Notes under the pieces: model-generated
Database searches by the model: none
Seen by the model: the letters and a program-made list of their open reading frames with translations, nothing else
Told to the model about the DNA's origin: nothing
Position numbers and translations under genes: made by a program
Assembly: GCF_001672815.1 (NCBI RefSeq)
Contig: NZ_LZKK01000033.1
Coordinates: 1 to 64,000 of the forward strand
Direction: 5' to 3'
DNA from: Mycobacterium sp. E796
Lineage (GTDB): Bacteria; Actinomycetota; Actinomycetes; Mycobacteriales; Mycobacteriaceae
DNA length: 64,000 bases
Shown here: positions 1-8,232 of the stretch, in pieces
How the letters are laid out: every line of letters starts with the position of its first letter
How positions within the stretch are numbered: the stretch's first letter is position 1

Positions 1-983
1 CTCGCGCCGCCACCGCCGTGACCGCCGCCGAACGGACCACCGCCGCCAAAGGGGCCGCCGCCGCCGTTTCCATGGAGCCCGGTCCCGCCGGCCCCGCCGA
101 CCCCACCGGCACCGAGCAGGCCACCGTTCCCGCCGGCCCCGCCGTTACCCCCGCCGGTTACGCCGGTGCCGCCGGCCCCGCCGGCACCGCCGGTGGGCTG
201 GGTGGGCCCGCCGATCCCGCCGTTGCTGGCCAGGCTGAACACCCCGCCATTCCCGCCGGCGCCGCCGTTTCCGCCGACGCCGCTGGCCGAGAGCCCGCCC
301 GCGCCGCCGGCGCCGCCGGCGCCGAAGATCCCGCCCGTCCCGCCGTTGCCGCCGTTCCCGCCGGGGATACCGAAACCGGTGGAGAACCCGCCGGCTCCGC
401 CGGCGCCGCCGGCGCCGAACAGCGCGCCGGCCCCGCCGTTGCCGCCGTTGCCGCCGACGGCACCTGACCAGCCGGCGCCGCCTGCGCCGGCCGCGCCGAG
501 CAGCCCGGCGGCCCCGCCGTTGCCGCCGTTGGGGTGGGAGGGCCCACCCGAGCCGCCCGCCCCGCCGTTGCCGATCAGGATTCCGGCGTCGCCGCCGTTC
601 TGCCCTGTTCCCGGGGCCCCATTGGCGCCGTTGCCGACCAGCGGCCGCCCGAACAGCGCCTCGGTGGGCGCGTTGATGGCGTTCGTCAGTGTCTGCTGGA
701 CGTTCGCCGCCTCGGCGCCGGCATACGAGGCCGCGCCCCCGCCCAAGGCCTGCACGAACTGGTCGTGAACCGCCGCCGCCCGGGTGGTCAGCGCGTGAAA
801 GTCCTGTGCCTGGCCGGAAAACAGCGAGGCGATGGCGGCCGACACCTCGTCGGCGCCGGCGGCCACCACCCGCGTTGTCGAGGCCGCCGCGGCCGCGTTG
901 GCCGTGCTCACGGCCGCACCGATGCGAGCCAAATCGGAAGCCGCCGCCCCCAGCGCCTCCGGTCCTGCGATCACAAACGACAT
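1..983 (-). CDS. PE_PGRS family protein, 3' end outside window
   Basis: Translation from the ATG at 983 begins [20 protein letters not shown], a typical PE domain of about 95 residues. It is followed by a linker (about 96-140) and then an extended Gly-Gly-Ala/Gly-Gly-Asn array that runs off the left edge. An AAAGG-type ribosome site lies just upstream. PE_PGRS proteins are exported through ESX-5 and are mostly surface-associated; the specific role of this one cannot be told. The gene is divergent from the isomerase-family gene at 1085, with about 100 bp between them. That gap holds a short inverted repeat (CTGTC-GCT-GACAG, 999-1011). The open frame is uninterrupted across the whole visible part. 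Confidence 0.95.
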   Translation of the reverse strand, partial: MSFVIAGPEALGAAASDLARIGAAVSTANAAAAASTTRVVAAGADEVSAAIASLFSGQAQDFHALTTRAAAVHDQFVQALGGGAASYAGAEAANVQQTLTNAINAPTEALFGRPLVGNGANGAPGTGQNGGDAGILIGNGGAGGSGGPSHPNGGNGGAAGLLGAAGAGGAGWSGAVGGNGGNGGAGALFGAGGAGGAGGFSTGFGIPGGNGGNGGTGGIFGAGGAGGAGGLSASGVGGNGGAGGNGGVFSLASNGGIGGPTQPTGGAGGAGGTGVTGGGNGGAGGNGGLLGAGGVGGAGGTGLHGNGGGGPFGGGGPFGGGHGGGGA

Positions 984-1084
984 GCCCCCGCCTTTCATCT
1001 GTCGCTGACAGGACGGACGTTATCCGCATCGACGGCCTGCCGCACTGGATCAAGCCGGCCGGGGCCGGCGAGTAGCCTGAGCCC

Positions 1085-1840
1085 GTGGACTATGCCGCCG
1101 AGTTCCTCACCGAAAACCGGGCCTTCGCCGAGCTTTTCCGCAGTGTCGACGAGTCCACGCCCGTGCCGACGTGCCCCGGCTGGAGCGTCAGCCAGCTGTT
1201 GCGCCACGTCGGGCGCGGGGACCGGTGGGCGGCGCAGATCGTGCGTGACCAACTCCAGGAATACCTCGATCCCCGCACCGTCGAGGGCGGCAAGCCGCGA
1301 CCGGATCCGGCCGACGCGATCTCCTGGCTGCACGGCGGCGCGCAGCGGCTATTGGACGCCGTCGAGTTGTCGGGCGTGGAAACACCGGTGTGGACCTTCC
1401 TCGGCACGCGCCCGGCGAACTGGTGGGTCCGGCGCCGGCTGCACGAGACGGCGGTGCACCGCGCCGACGCCGCCATCGCGACCGGCAGCGAATTCACCCT
1501 GGGCGCCGAGATCGCGGCCGACGGGATCACGGAATGGCTTGAGCGCGTGGCCATTCAGGCCGGAAGCAACGGGGCGCCGCTGCCGCTGGACGCGGGCAGC
1601 ACCCTGCACCTGCACGCCACCGACCCTGGGCTGGGCGAGGCCGGCGAATGGACGATCGGTGTCGACGGCGGCGCGATCACCTGGTCGCACGAGCACGGCA
1701 AGGGCAGCGCGGCGCTGCGCGGCGGCGCCACCGAGCTGTTGCTGGCGCTGCTGCGCCGGGTCCCGCTGGCCGACACCGGCATCGAGCTGTTCGGGGACGA
1801 CGCCGTGTGGCAGAACTGGCTGGACCGTACGCCTTTGTAA
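1085..1840 (+). CDS. Mycothiol-dependent maleylpyruvate isomerase family protein
   Basis: This 251-residue protein starts at a GTG. It has the DinB-like four-helix N-terminal domain of the mycothiol-dependent maleylpyruvate isomerase family: CPGW at 30-33, and candidate metal ligands H41, E121 and H125 (the last two in an HExxxHR motif). A smaller C-terminal sterol-carrier-like region follows. The family uses mycothiol as cofactor, but the substrate of this member is unknown. It looks like the counterpart of Rv0332. It is the first gene of a probable operon with the NTF2-like gene (28 bp downstream) and rmlA. Confidence 0.88.
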   Translation: MDYAAEFLTENRAFAELFRSVDESTPVPTCPGWSVSQLLRHVGRGDRWAAQIVRDQLQEYLDPRTVEGGKPRPDPADAISWLHGGAQRLLDAVELSGVETPVWTFLGTRPANWWVRRRLHETAVHRADAAIATGSEFTLGAEIAADGITEWLERVAIQAGSNGAPLPLDAGSTLHLHATDPGLGEAGEWTIGVDGGAITWSHEHGKGSAALRGGATELLLALLRRVPLADTGIELFGDDAVWQNWLDRTPL

Positions 1841-1868
1841 CTCGGGCGGACACGGTAGCTTGCTGACC

Positions 1869-2237
1869 ATGACCACATCGGAGATCGCCACCGTTCTGGC
1901 GTGGCACGACGCCCTCAACGCCTCGGACCTGGAAACCCTGGTGGCCTTGTCCAGCGAGGACATCGAAATCGGCGACGCTCACGGGGCCGCGCAGGGTCAT
2001 GAGGCGCTGCGCAGGTGGGCCGGTTCTCGCGAAGGCACGGCCGAACCCGGACGCATGTACGTGCACGACGGCGTCGTCGTCGTCGAAGAGAAGGTCAGCA
2101 CTCCGGACGGGGAGGTCACGAACGCCGCGTCGGCATTCCGGGTGGTCCGCGATCACGTCACGTCGGTGTTCCGGCACGAGGATCTGGCAGCGGCGCTGGC
2201 CGCGACGGAACTCACCGAGTCCGACCTCGTCAATTAG
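1869..2237 (+). CDS. NTF2/SnoaL-like protein
   Basis: The product has 122 residues and starts at the ATG that follows the isomerase-family gene by 28 bp. The sequence has the small cone-shaped fold signature of the NTF2/SnoaL group: an N-terminal helix with [13 protein letters not shown], then DIEIGDAHG and a late VFRHEDL strand. The family includes isomerases, cyclases and non-catalytic binding proteins, so no reaction can be assigned. Its position between the isomerase-family gene and rmlA resembles Rv0333 of M. tuberculosis. It is very probably co-transcribed with both. Confidence 0.8.
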   Translation: MTTSEIATVLAWHDALNASDLETLVALSSEDIEIGDAHGAAQGHEALRRWAGSREGTAEPGRMYVHDGVVVVEEKVSTPDGEVTNAASAFRVVRDHVTSVFRHEDLAAALAATELTESDLVN

Positions 2238-2256
2238 GCCCAACAGAGAGGCGCTT

Positions 2257-3126
2257 ATGCGTGGGATCATCCTGGCCGGCGGGTCGGGCACCCGTCTGCA
2301 CCCGATCACGATCGGCATCAGCAAGCAGTTGTTGCCGGTCTACGACAAGCCCATGGTGTACTACCCGCTGTCCACGCTGATGATGGCCGGCATCCGCGAC
2401 ATCCTGGTGATCACCACCCCGCACGATGCGGCCGGCTTCGCGCGGCTGCTCGGCGACGGCTCGCAGTTCGGCATCAACCTCAGCTACGTCCAGCAGCACG
2501 AACCCGAGGGCCTGGCACAGGCTTTCGTGCTCGGCGCCCACCACCTCGGCAACGACTCGGCCGCGTTGGTGTTGGGCGACAACATCTTCTACGGCCCCGG
2601 CCTGGGCACCAGCCTGAGCCGCTTCCAAAACATAAGCGGCGGAGCGATTTTCGCGTACTGGGTGGCCAACCCGTCGGCCTACGGTGTCGTCGAGTTCAGC
2701 GACGACGGCGTGGCGCTGTCGCTGGAGGAGAAACCGGCCACCCCGAAGTCCCAATACGCGGTGCCGGGCCTGTACTTCTACGACAACGACGTGATCGAGA
2801 TCGCCAAGAACCTGAAGAAATCGGCGCGCGGGGAGTACGAGATCACCGAGGTCAACCAGATCTACCTCAACCGTGGCCGGCTGTCGGTCGAGGTGATGGC
2901 GCGCGGGACGGCGTGGCTGGACACGGGCACCTTCGACTCGCTGCTGGACGCCAGCGACTACGTCCGCACGCTGGAACGGCGGCAGGGGCTGAAGGTCAGC
3001 GTGCCCGAGGAAATCGCCTGGCTACAGGGCTGGATTAGCGACGAGCAGCTGGCCAAGCGGGCGCACACCCTGGTCAAGTCCGGTTATGGCGACTACCTGC
3101 TGGGGCTGCTGGAACAGCGGCGCTGA
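2257..3126 (+). CDS. rmlA: Glucose-1-phosphate thymidylyltransferase
   Basis: RmlA converts glucose-1-phosphate and dTTP to dTDP-glucose, the first step to dTDP-rhamnose. This sugar links arabinogalactan to peptidoglycan in the mycobacterial wall. The protein has 289 residues, normal for the family. The nucleotidyltransferase signature [20 protein letters not shown] lies near residues 8-27, with EKPATPKS and the [12 protein letters not shown] motif further on. The ATG is preceded by GAGAGG. Earlier in-frame codons would run back through the NTF2-like gene and are not credible. The last 53 bp overlap the end of the convergent YibE/F gene. Confidence 0.97.
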   Translation: MRGIILAGGSGTRLHPITIGISKQLLPVYDKPMVYYPLSTLMMAGIRDILVITTPHDAAGFARLLGDGSQFGINLSYVQQHEPEGLAQAFVLGAHHLGNDSAALVLGDNIFYGPGLGTSLSRFQNISGGAIFAYWVANPSAYGVVEFSDDGVALSLEEKPATPKSQYAVPGLYFYDNDVIEIAKNLKKSARGEYEITEVNQIYLNRGRLSVEVMARGTAWLDTGTFDSLLDASDYVRTLERRQGLKVSVPEEIAWLQGWISDEQLAKRAHTLVKSGYGDYLLGLLEQRR

Positions 3127-4363
3127 CCGGAGCCGGCTCTAAGCCCGGTTTCGCCAGCACCGCCGCGATCGCCGTCGTCAACGGCACCGACGCCGCCAGC
3201 GCGATGCCGCCGACCGCGGAGCGGGCGAGTTCGATGGCCACGCTCTCGCTGATCAGCACGTCACCCAGCGAGCGATTCGAGACGCTGAACAGCAGCAGCA
3301 ACGGGAGCGACGTGCCGGCGTAGGCCAACACCAGCGTGTAGACGGTGCTGGCGATGTGATCCCGGCCCACCCGGATGGCGCCCAGGAAGATGGCGCGCCG
3401 GGAGCCGCCGAGGTGCGCGAGTTCGAACACCGTCGACGCCTGGGTCACGGTCACGTCGTTGAGCACACCGAGCGAACCGATGATGAACCCGGCGAGCAGC
3501 AGCCCGCTGATCGATACGTTGCCCAGATACGCCGACACCTGGCCGTTCTGGTCGTCCGACAGGCCGGTGAGGTGGGCCAGATCGACTGCGGCCCAGGATA
3601 ATCCGGCGGCCAGCAGCAACGCCGACAGGGTGCCCAGCAGGGCGGCGCTGGTCCGCAGGCTCACCCCGTGGGCCAGGTAGATCACCGCGTAGAGGATGAC
3701 CGCGGACGCCACCAGCGCGACGGGGACGGCGGGGGCGCCGTCGCGCAGTGCCGGCAACAGGAACACGACCAGCACCAAGAACGCGACGACGATGCCGACC
3801 AGCGCGAGCAGCCCGCGCCAGCGGGCCACGGCGACGATCACGACCGCGAACGCGACGGCGAGCGCGACCAGCGGCCAGCCCCGTTCGAAGTCGTAGAAGG
3901 CGTAGCTGGTGGTGCCCTGCTCGTCGACCTGCCGCACCAGCCGGACGCGATCGCCGGCCCCGAAGTGGGGCTGGCCGGGACCGGGGGAGGACTCCAGCAG
4001 CGTCTTGGCGCCTGCGTTGGGGCCGGAGTCGATGGCGATCAGCGTTTGGATGCACCGCCCGGCGCCCGGGGCCGCCGGTTGCGGCGCCGTCGTGATCACC
4101 TGGCCCGCCGACGGGCTGCCGCAGTCGCCCAGCGCGCTGGACAGCACGTGGCCCTTTTGTGTGCTCACCGCGCCGCCGGCGGCGTTCTGGAACGGCATGG
4201 GGATGTCGACGTGCTGGCGGCTCGGCCAGAGCAACACCGCACCGGCCAGCACCGCCACCCCGATGGCGATGAGCAGCCCGACGACGATCTTGGCGGGCAG
4301 CGGATCCAGCCCGGATGGGGCCCCGGGCGAGCTGCGGAGGCTGTGCGAATGTGAGTGCGCCAC
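3074..4363 (-). CDS. YibE/F family integral membrane protein
   Basis: The product has about 429 residues when started at the GTG at 4363, giving [12 protein letters not shown]. The open frame continues upstream, but only as antisense of the aminotransferase gene. One membrane segment lies near residues 20-40, then an extracytoplasmic region of about 100 residues with two cysteines. From about residue 150 to 415 there are seven or so further hydrophobic helices. This matches the YibE/F family, whose function is unsettled. It lies 35 bp downstream of the aminotransferase gene on the same strand and is probably co-transcribed. Its 3' end overlaps rmlA by 53 bp in convergent orientation. Confidence 0.85.
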   Translation of the reverse strand: MAHSHSHSLRSSPGAPSGLDPLPAKIVVGLLIAIGVAVLAGAVLLWPSRQHVDIPMPFQNAAGGAVSTQKGHVLSSALGDCGSPSAGQVITTAPQPAAPGAGRCIQTLIAIDSGPNAGAKTLLESSPGPGQPHFGAGDRVRLVRQVDEQGTTSYAFYDFERGWPLVALAVAFAVVIVAVARWRGLLALVGIVVAFLVLVVFLLPALRDGAPAVPVALVASAVILYAVIYLAHGVSLRTSAALLGTLSALLLAAGLSWAAVDLAHLTGLSDDQNGQVSAYLGNVSISGLLLAGFIIGSLGVLNDVTVTQASTVFELAHLGGSRRAIFLGAIRVGRDHIASTVYTLVLAYAGTSLPLLLLFSVSNRSLGDVLISESVAIELARSAVGGIALAASVPLTTAIAAVLAKPGLEPAPVSAAVPAAPAGSRHNRT

Positions 4364-4398
4364 CCGGTCGAGGGTAGAGGGCGGCGCCGGAAACCCCG

Positions 4399-5661
4399 TT
4401 ACTGCCGGTAGCCGGCCAGGAAGTTGCCCAGCCGCTCGATCGCGGCGGCGAGATCGCGGGACCACGGCAGGGTCACGATGCGCAGGTGATCCGGCGCCGG
4501 CCAGTTGAATCCGGTGCCCTGGGTGACGAGGATCTTCTCGGACAGCAGCAGCTCGAGGACGAGTTGCTCGTCGTCCTCGATGTCGTAGACCTCGGGATCC
4601 AGCCGGGGAAACGCGTACAACGCGCCCTCGGGTTTGACGCAGGACACCCCGGGGATCTCGTTGAGCTTGGTCCAAGCGACGTCGCGCTGCTCGAGCAGCC
4701 GGCCGCCGGGAAGCACCAGGTCCTCGATGCTCTGGTGGCCGCCGAGGGCCACCTGGATCGCGTGCTGCGCCGGGACGTTGGGGCACAGCCGCATGTTGGC
4801 CAGCAGGCTGATCCCCTCGATGAAGCTGCTGGCGTGCTCCTTGGGCCCGGTGATCGCCAGCCAGCCCGCCCGGTAGCCGGCCACCCGGTAGGCCTTCGAC
4901 AGGCCGTTGAAGGTCAGGCACAACATGTCGGGCGCCAGCGTGGCGAGGCTGATGTGCTTGGCGTCGTCGTAGAGGATCTTGTCGTAAATCTCGTCGGCCA
5001 GCAGCAGCAGCTGGTGCTTGCGCGCCAGGTCGACCATCTGGGTGAGGATCTCGCGGCTGTAGACGGCGCCGGTGGGGTTGTTCGGGTTGATCACGACCAG
5101 CGCCTTGGTGCGCTCGGTGATCTTGGATTCCAGGTCGGCGATGTCGGGCTGCCAGTTCTGGGTCTCGTCGCACAGGTAGTGCACGGGCGTGCCGCCGGCC
5201 AGCGAGGTCGACGCCGTCCACAGCGGGTAGTCCGGCGCCGGGATCAGGACCTGATCGCCGTTGTCGAGGAGCGCCTGCAGGGTCATCGTGATGAGCTCGG
5301 ATACCCCGTTGCCCAGGTAGACGTCGTCGACGTCGAACCGGGGAAAGCCGTCGACCAGCTCGTAGCGGGTGACCACCGCGCGCCGGGCGGGGAGGATGCC
5401 CTGCGAGTCGGAGTAGCCCTGGGCGTACGGCAAGGCCTGGATCATGTCGCGCATGATCACGTCGGGCGCCTCGAAGCCGAACGGCGCCGGGTTGCCGATG
5501 TTGAGCTTGAGGATGCGGTGTCCCTCGGCCTCCAGCCGCGCCGCGTGCTGGTGCACCGGGCCGCGGATCTCGTACAGGACGTCCTGCAGTTTGGACGACT
5601 GCGCGAAGGACCGCTGCCGATGATGGCCGGTGATGTGCGCGGGCAGCTGGTGAGTACTCAC
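4399..5661 (-). CDS. aspC: PLP-dependent aminotransferase (alanine/aspartate type)
   Basis: This 420-residue fold-type I aminotransferase starts at a GTG preceded by AGGGA. Conserved features are NPNNPTG at 192-198, DEIYDK from 223, the Schiff-base lysine K256 in SKAYRVAGYR, and the substrate-carboxylate arginine region near LRIVTLPW. The residue pattern resembles the AlaA/YfbQ alanine aminotransferases as much as classic AspC. The symbol aspC follows the M. tuberculosis name for Rv0337c, to which its position corresponds. It would transfer an amino group between an amino acid and a 2-oxoacid in the cytoplasm. Substrate preference is not certain. Confidence 0.92.
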   Translation of the reverse strand: MSTHQLPAHITGHHRQRSFAQSSKLQDVLYEIRGPVHQHAARLEAEGHRILKLNIGNPAPFGFEAPDVIMRDMIQALPYAQGYSDSQGILPARRAVVTRYELVDGFPRFDVDDVYLGNGVSELITMTLQALLDNGDQVLIPAPDYPLWTASTSLAGGTPVHYLCDETQNWQPDIADLESKITERTKALVVINPNNPTGAVYSREILTQMVDLARKHQLLLLADEIYDKILYDDAKHISLATLAPDMLCLTFNGLSKAYRVAGYRAGWLAITGPKEHASSFIEGISLLANMRLCPNVPAQHAIQVALGGHQSIEDLVLPGGRLLEQRDVAWTKLNEIPGVSCVKPEGALYAFPRLDPEVYDIEDDEQLVLELLLSEKILVTQGTGFNWPAPDHLRIVTLPWSRDLAAAIERLGNFLAGYRQ

Positions 5662-5884
5662 GTCCCTATGGTGCCATCGTTGTCCAACGAAATTTGCTGA
5701 CGGACCTCAATCTGTGATCAACGCCTGCCCGACGGCCGAAATTTTTCGATATTCCCGACGTGGGTAAACAAGCGATAGGCTCGTTTCGACGAATCGGGCC
5801 GCGTCGCCGAACGGGAACGTGACCTGAGAGGGAGGCCCGGATGCGGGGCATCGAGAGTCGACTCGGAGCTTTGGCGGGGTAGGC

Positions 5885-6970
5885 GTGGACTTCTGGGCTC
5901 CCCCCGAGATCACATCAGCACTGATTCATTCAGGGCCGGGGCCCGGATCGTTGCTCAGCGCGGCCGACGCCTGGCGCCAGCTGGTGACCGAGCTGGGACA
6001 GACCGCCGCCGACTACGCCTCCACCGTGGCGAGCATTCCCTGGCAGGGACCATCAGCGACGGCGATGACCCTGTCGAGCCTTCCCTACATCGCCTGGCTA
6101 CACACCACCGCAGCCCAGGCCGCTCAGATGTCGATGGCGGCCACCACCATGGCCAACTCGTTCGTCGCCACGAAGGCCGCTGTAGTGCATCCCAGCGTGG
6201 TCGTCGCCAACCGCAAGCTGTTCGCCGACCTGATCGCGACGAACTTCTTCGGCATCAACTTTCCCGCCATCGCCGCCACGGAGATCCAGTACCTGCAGAT
6301 GTGGGCGGATAACACGACCGCGATGCTCGGCTATCAGGCCACCAGCCTGCAGACCATGGCGATGCCGATGTTCAGCGCCCCATCCCCGATGACCACTCCG
6401 ACAGCCGCCGCGGCTCAAACGGCCGCCGTGACCGCGGCGGCGGCACCCGCCCAGGGTATTTTCGACAATCCGTTCGTCCAGACCGTCAACGGCTATCTGC
6501 AAAACGTGATCAGCAGTGGCCTGTTCAACCCGCAGTCCTTCATAGGCTTGATCACGAGCGGCCACGATTACTTCCCCGGTCAGTTCCCAGACGTCCTGGC
6601 CGCGACCCCCCGCAACCTGGCCATTGCCTACAACCTCACCGGTCCCGAGGCCGTGGGAGGGTCCCCCAACATTTACGCTGCCGCTGCCTACGCGCCCGCC
6701 GCCGAGACCTCAGCCACCGCTTCGATGGGCACGGGAATGTACGTCAGCAACCTTGTGGTCCCGCCTTCGGCGGTCACCTCGCCGATCCAGCTGTCGGCCT
6801 CGGCGGCACCGTTGATGGCAACCGCAGCCGACGGCGCTCCGCTGGTCCCGATGTTCGTCCCGCCGATGCCACCGGGGGCGCGTAAGGCCCAGCAGGATAA
6901 GCCGACGGAGAAGGGCTATGGACCGCCGATCTTCGGCACGATCATGCGGCGACCTCCGGCAGGCGGATGA
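5885..6970 (+). CDS. PPE family protein
   Basis: The 361-residue product starts at a GTG and reads MDFWAPPEITSALIHSGPGP, a normal PPE N-terminus with the Pro-Pro-Glu at 6-8. The helical PPE domain covers about residues 1-175, with WQG near 52 and NFFGINFPAIAATEIQY typical of the family. The C-terminal half is Ala/Pro-rich and has no clear SVP or MPTR motif. PPE proteins are exported by type VII systems with a PE partner, but no PE gene lies directly upstream. It ends with a 55-bp convergent overlap with a small secreted-protein gene. Confidence 0.93.
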   Translation: MDFWAPPEITSALIHSGPGPGSLLSAADAWRQLVTELGQTAADYASTVASIPWQGPSATAMTLSSLPYIAWLHTTAAQAAQMSMAATTMANSFVATKAAVVHPSVVVANRKLFADLIATNFFGINFPAIAATEIQYLQMWADNTTAMLGYQATSLQTMAMPMFSAPSPMTTPTAAAAQTAAVTAAAAPAQGIFDNPFVQTVNGYLQNVISSGLFNPQSFIGLITSGHDYFPGQFPDVLAATPRNLAIAYNLTGPEAVGGSPNIYAAAAYAPAAETSATASMGTGMYVSNLVVPPSAVTSPIQLSASAAPLMATAADGAPLVPMFVPPMPPGARKAQQDKPTEKGYGPPIFGTIMRRPPAGG

Positions 6971-7209
6971 GACGAACGCCAGAGGTCCCGACAAACTTGC
7001 CCCAACTGTCCGTGCAAGGGGCTGGCCTGGCAATCGTTTTGGTATCTCGGCAGCGGGTCATCGGGCGGGGGTGTGTCGACGCAAGCCTGGTGGGCAGCGG
7101 GATCGTTGATGCCGGCACAGGGATCGTCGGCGCGTGCTTGCGGTGGTGGAATGCACAGGGATCCCAGTGCTATGGCTGCTGCCGCGCCGATCATTGCCCT
7201 CTTCACCAC
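6916..7209 (-). CDS. Small secreted Cys-rich protein, copy 1
   Basis: The product has 97 residues, starting MVKRAMIGAAAAIALGSLC at a GTG with GAAGGGA upstream. A signal peptide ends near ARA-DDP, and the mature start is DDPCAGINDPAAHQACV. Four cysteines (CAG, QAC, NDC, QVC) could form two disulfides. It is a clear paralogue of the gene 110 bp upstream, which ends right after QVCG. This copy instead continues about 24 residues past QVC into sequence antisense to the PPE gene, as if the ancestral stop had been lost. I do not recognise a functional family. Confidence 0.7.
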   Translation of the reverse strand: MVKRAMIGAAAAIALGSLCIPPPQARADDPCAGINDPAAHQACVDTPPPDDPLPRYQNDCQASPLHGQLGQVCRDLWRSSHPPAGGRRMIVPKIGGP

Positions 7210-7319
7210 TTCGTCCCTTCGCGCCCGCGAAATGGCCGCCGCATTGTCGCCACTCCAGAATCGCCCAAAATCTCTGCTGTGGCACGCACCGGGTCTTTAT
7301 TGAGGGAGGGCGCTAGCAG

Positions 7320-7553
7320 CTAGCCACAAACTTGGCCCACCTGTCCGTCGAGGGGGCTGGCCCCCTCGCAATCGCCCAGAAGGTGTCGGCGCGTGGGGTC
7401 GTGGGGCATGAATCCGCTGAGGCAAGACTGGCGGGCCGCGGGATCGGCGACGCCGGCGCAGGGATCGTCGGCCCGTGCTTTAGCTGCTGGAACGAACAGG
7501 GGGGCCAGTGTTATCGCTGCTGCCGCCGAAACGCCGATAATCGCCCGCTTCAT
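7320..7553 (-). CDS. Small secreted Cys-rich protein, copy 2
   Basis: The product has 77 residues from the ATG at 7553 (MKRAIIGVSAAAAITLAPLF), with GAGAGGA upstream. A signal peptide ends near AKARA. The mature region DDPCAGVADPAARQSCL has the same four-cysteine pattern as the neighbouring copy: DPCAG, DPAA, DC, ASPL, GQ, GQVC. A longer in-frame start upstream adds an Arg-rich stretch that would spoil the signal peptide and is rejected. Function is unknown; an exported role is inferred from the signal sequence. Confidence 0.75.
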   Translation of the reverse strand: MKRAIIGVSAAAAITLAPLFVPAAKARADDPCAGVADPAARQSCLSGFMPHDPTRRHLLGDCEGASPLDGQVGQVCG

Positions 7554-7726
7554 CAGTTCGTCCTCTCGTAACCCCCTATTGACCGCGTCGTTGTCGGCGT
7601 GGACGAAGTGTCGCACGTTGCGACGCCGCTCGCAGCGCGACACGAGCGACGTTGTCGTGGTGGCCGACCAGGTCGAGATGGGGTGACCGAAAGGTCACAA
7701 GAGCCGAATGGTGGCGGTATCTGCGG

Positions 7727-8232
7727 TCAGCGCTTGCCCGGCGGGCGGGCGCCGCGCGCGATGCCCAGGCCCTTTACCGGGGTTTCGGGCTTTGCCGCGT
7801 CCCCGTCTGGCTGCACCGACGGCTCCGCCTTTTGCTCGGGCTCGGCCTTGGCGTCCGGTTGTTCGGCCGGGGCCTCGGTGGCCTTGGCTGGGGCAGTGGC
7901 CTTCTTGGCACCGGGTCGCTTGGCGCCGGCGGCGATGCCGAGCCCCTTCACCGGTGCGGCGGGCGCCGCGGGAGCCTTCGCCTCTTCGGCCGGTGCGGCC
8001 GGCTGAGCGGCCGGGGCATCGGCCGCAGAAGGGGCCTTCGCCGCCGGGGCCGCTGGAGCCGCCGACTTCTTGGCGCCGGGTCGCTTCGCGCCGGCCGCCA
8101 GGCCCAGCCCCTTCGCCGGCGCCGCGGGTGCGGCCGGCTGAGCGGCCGGGGCATCGGCCGCAGAAGGGGCTTTCGCGGCGGGCGCGGCCTTCTTGGCGCC
8201 GGGCCGCTTGGCGCCGCCCGCGATGCCCAACC
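7727..8232 (-). repeat. Four-copy KGLG(I/L)AxGAxRPGxK tail repeat inside the Fe-S reductase gene
   Basis: The 3' part of the reductase gene encodes four copies of a 14-16 residue module, KGLGIAGGAKRPGAKK and variants, at about residues 800, 841, 896 and 954. Ala/Pro-rich spacers separate them, and the block APSAADAPAAQPAAPA occurs twice. The pattern is basic and low in complexity, so it is probably disordered. It is a protein-coding repeat and a likely site of length variation between strains. Confidence 0.85.

Noticed and set aside
18-1053. Long open frames on both strands across the PE_PGRS region
   Set aside because: They arise from the GGC/GCC-rich repeat being open in several frames; only the frame starting at 983 on the minus strand has a PE domain.
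3668-5700. Plus-strand frames antisense to the YibE/F and aminotransferase genes, and the upstream extension of the YibE/F frame
   Set aside because: Composition follows the opposite strand's codon pattern; the minus-strand genes have clear families.
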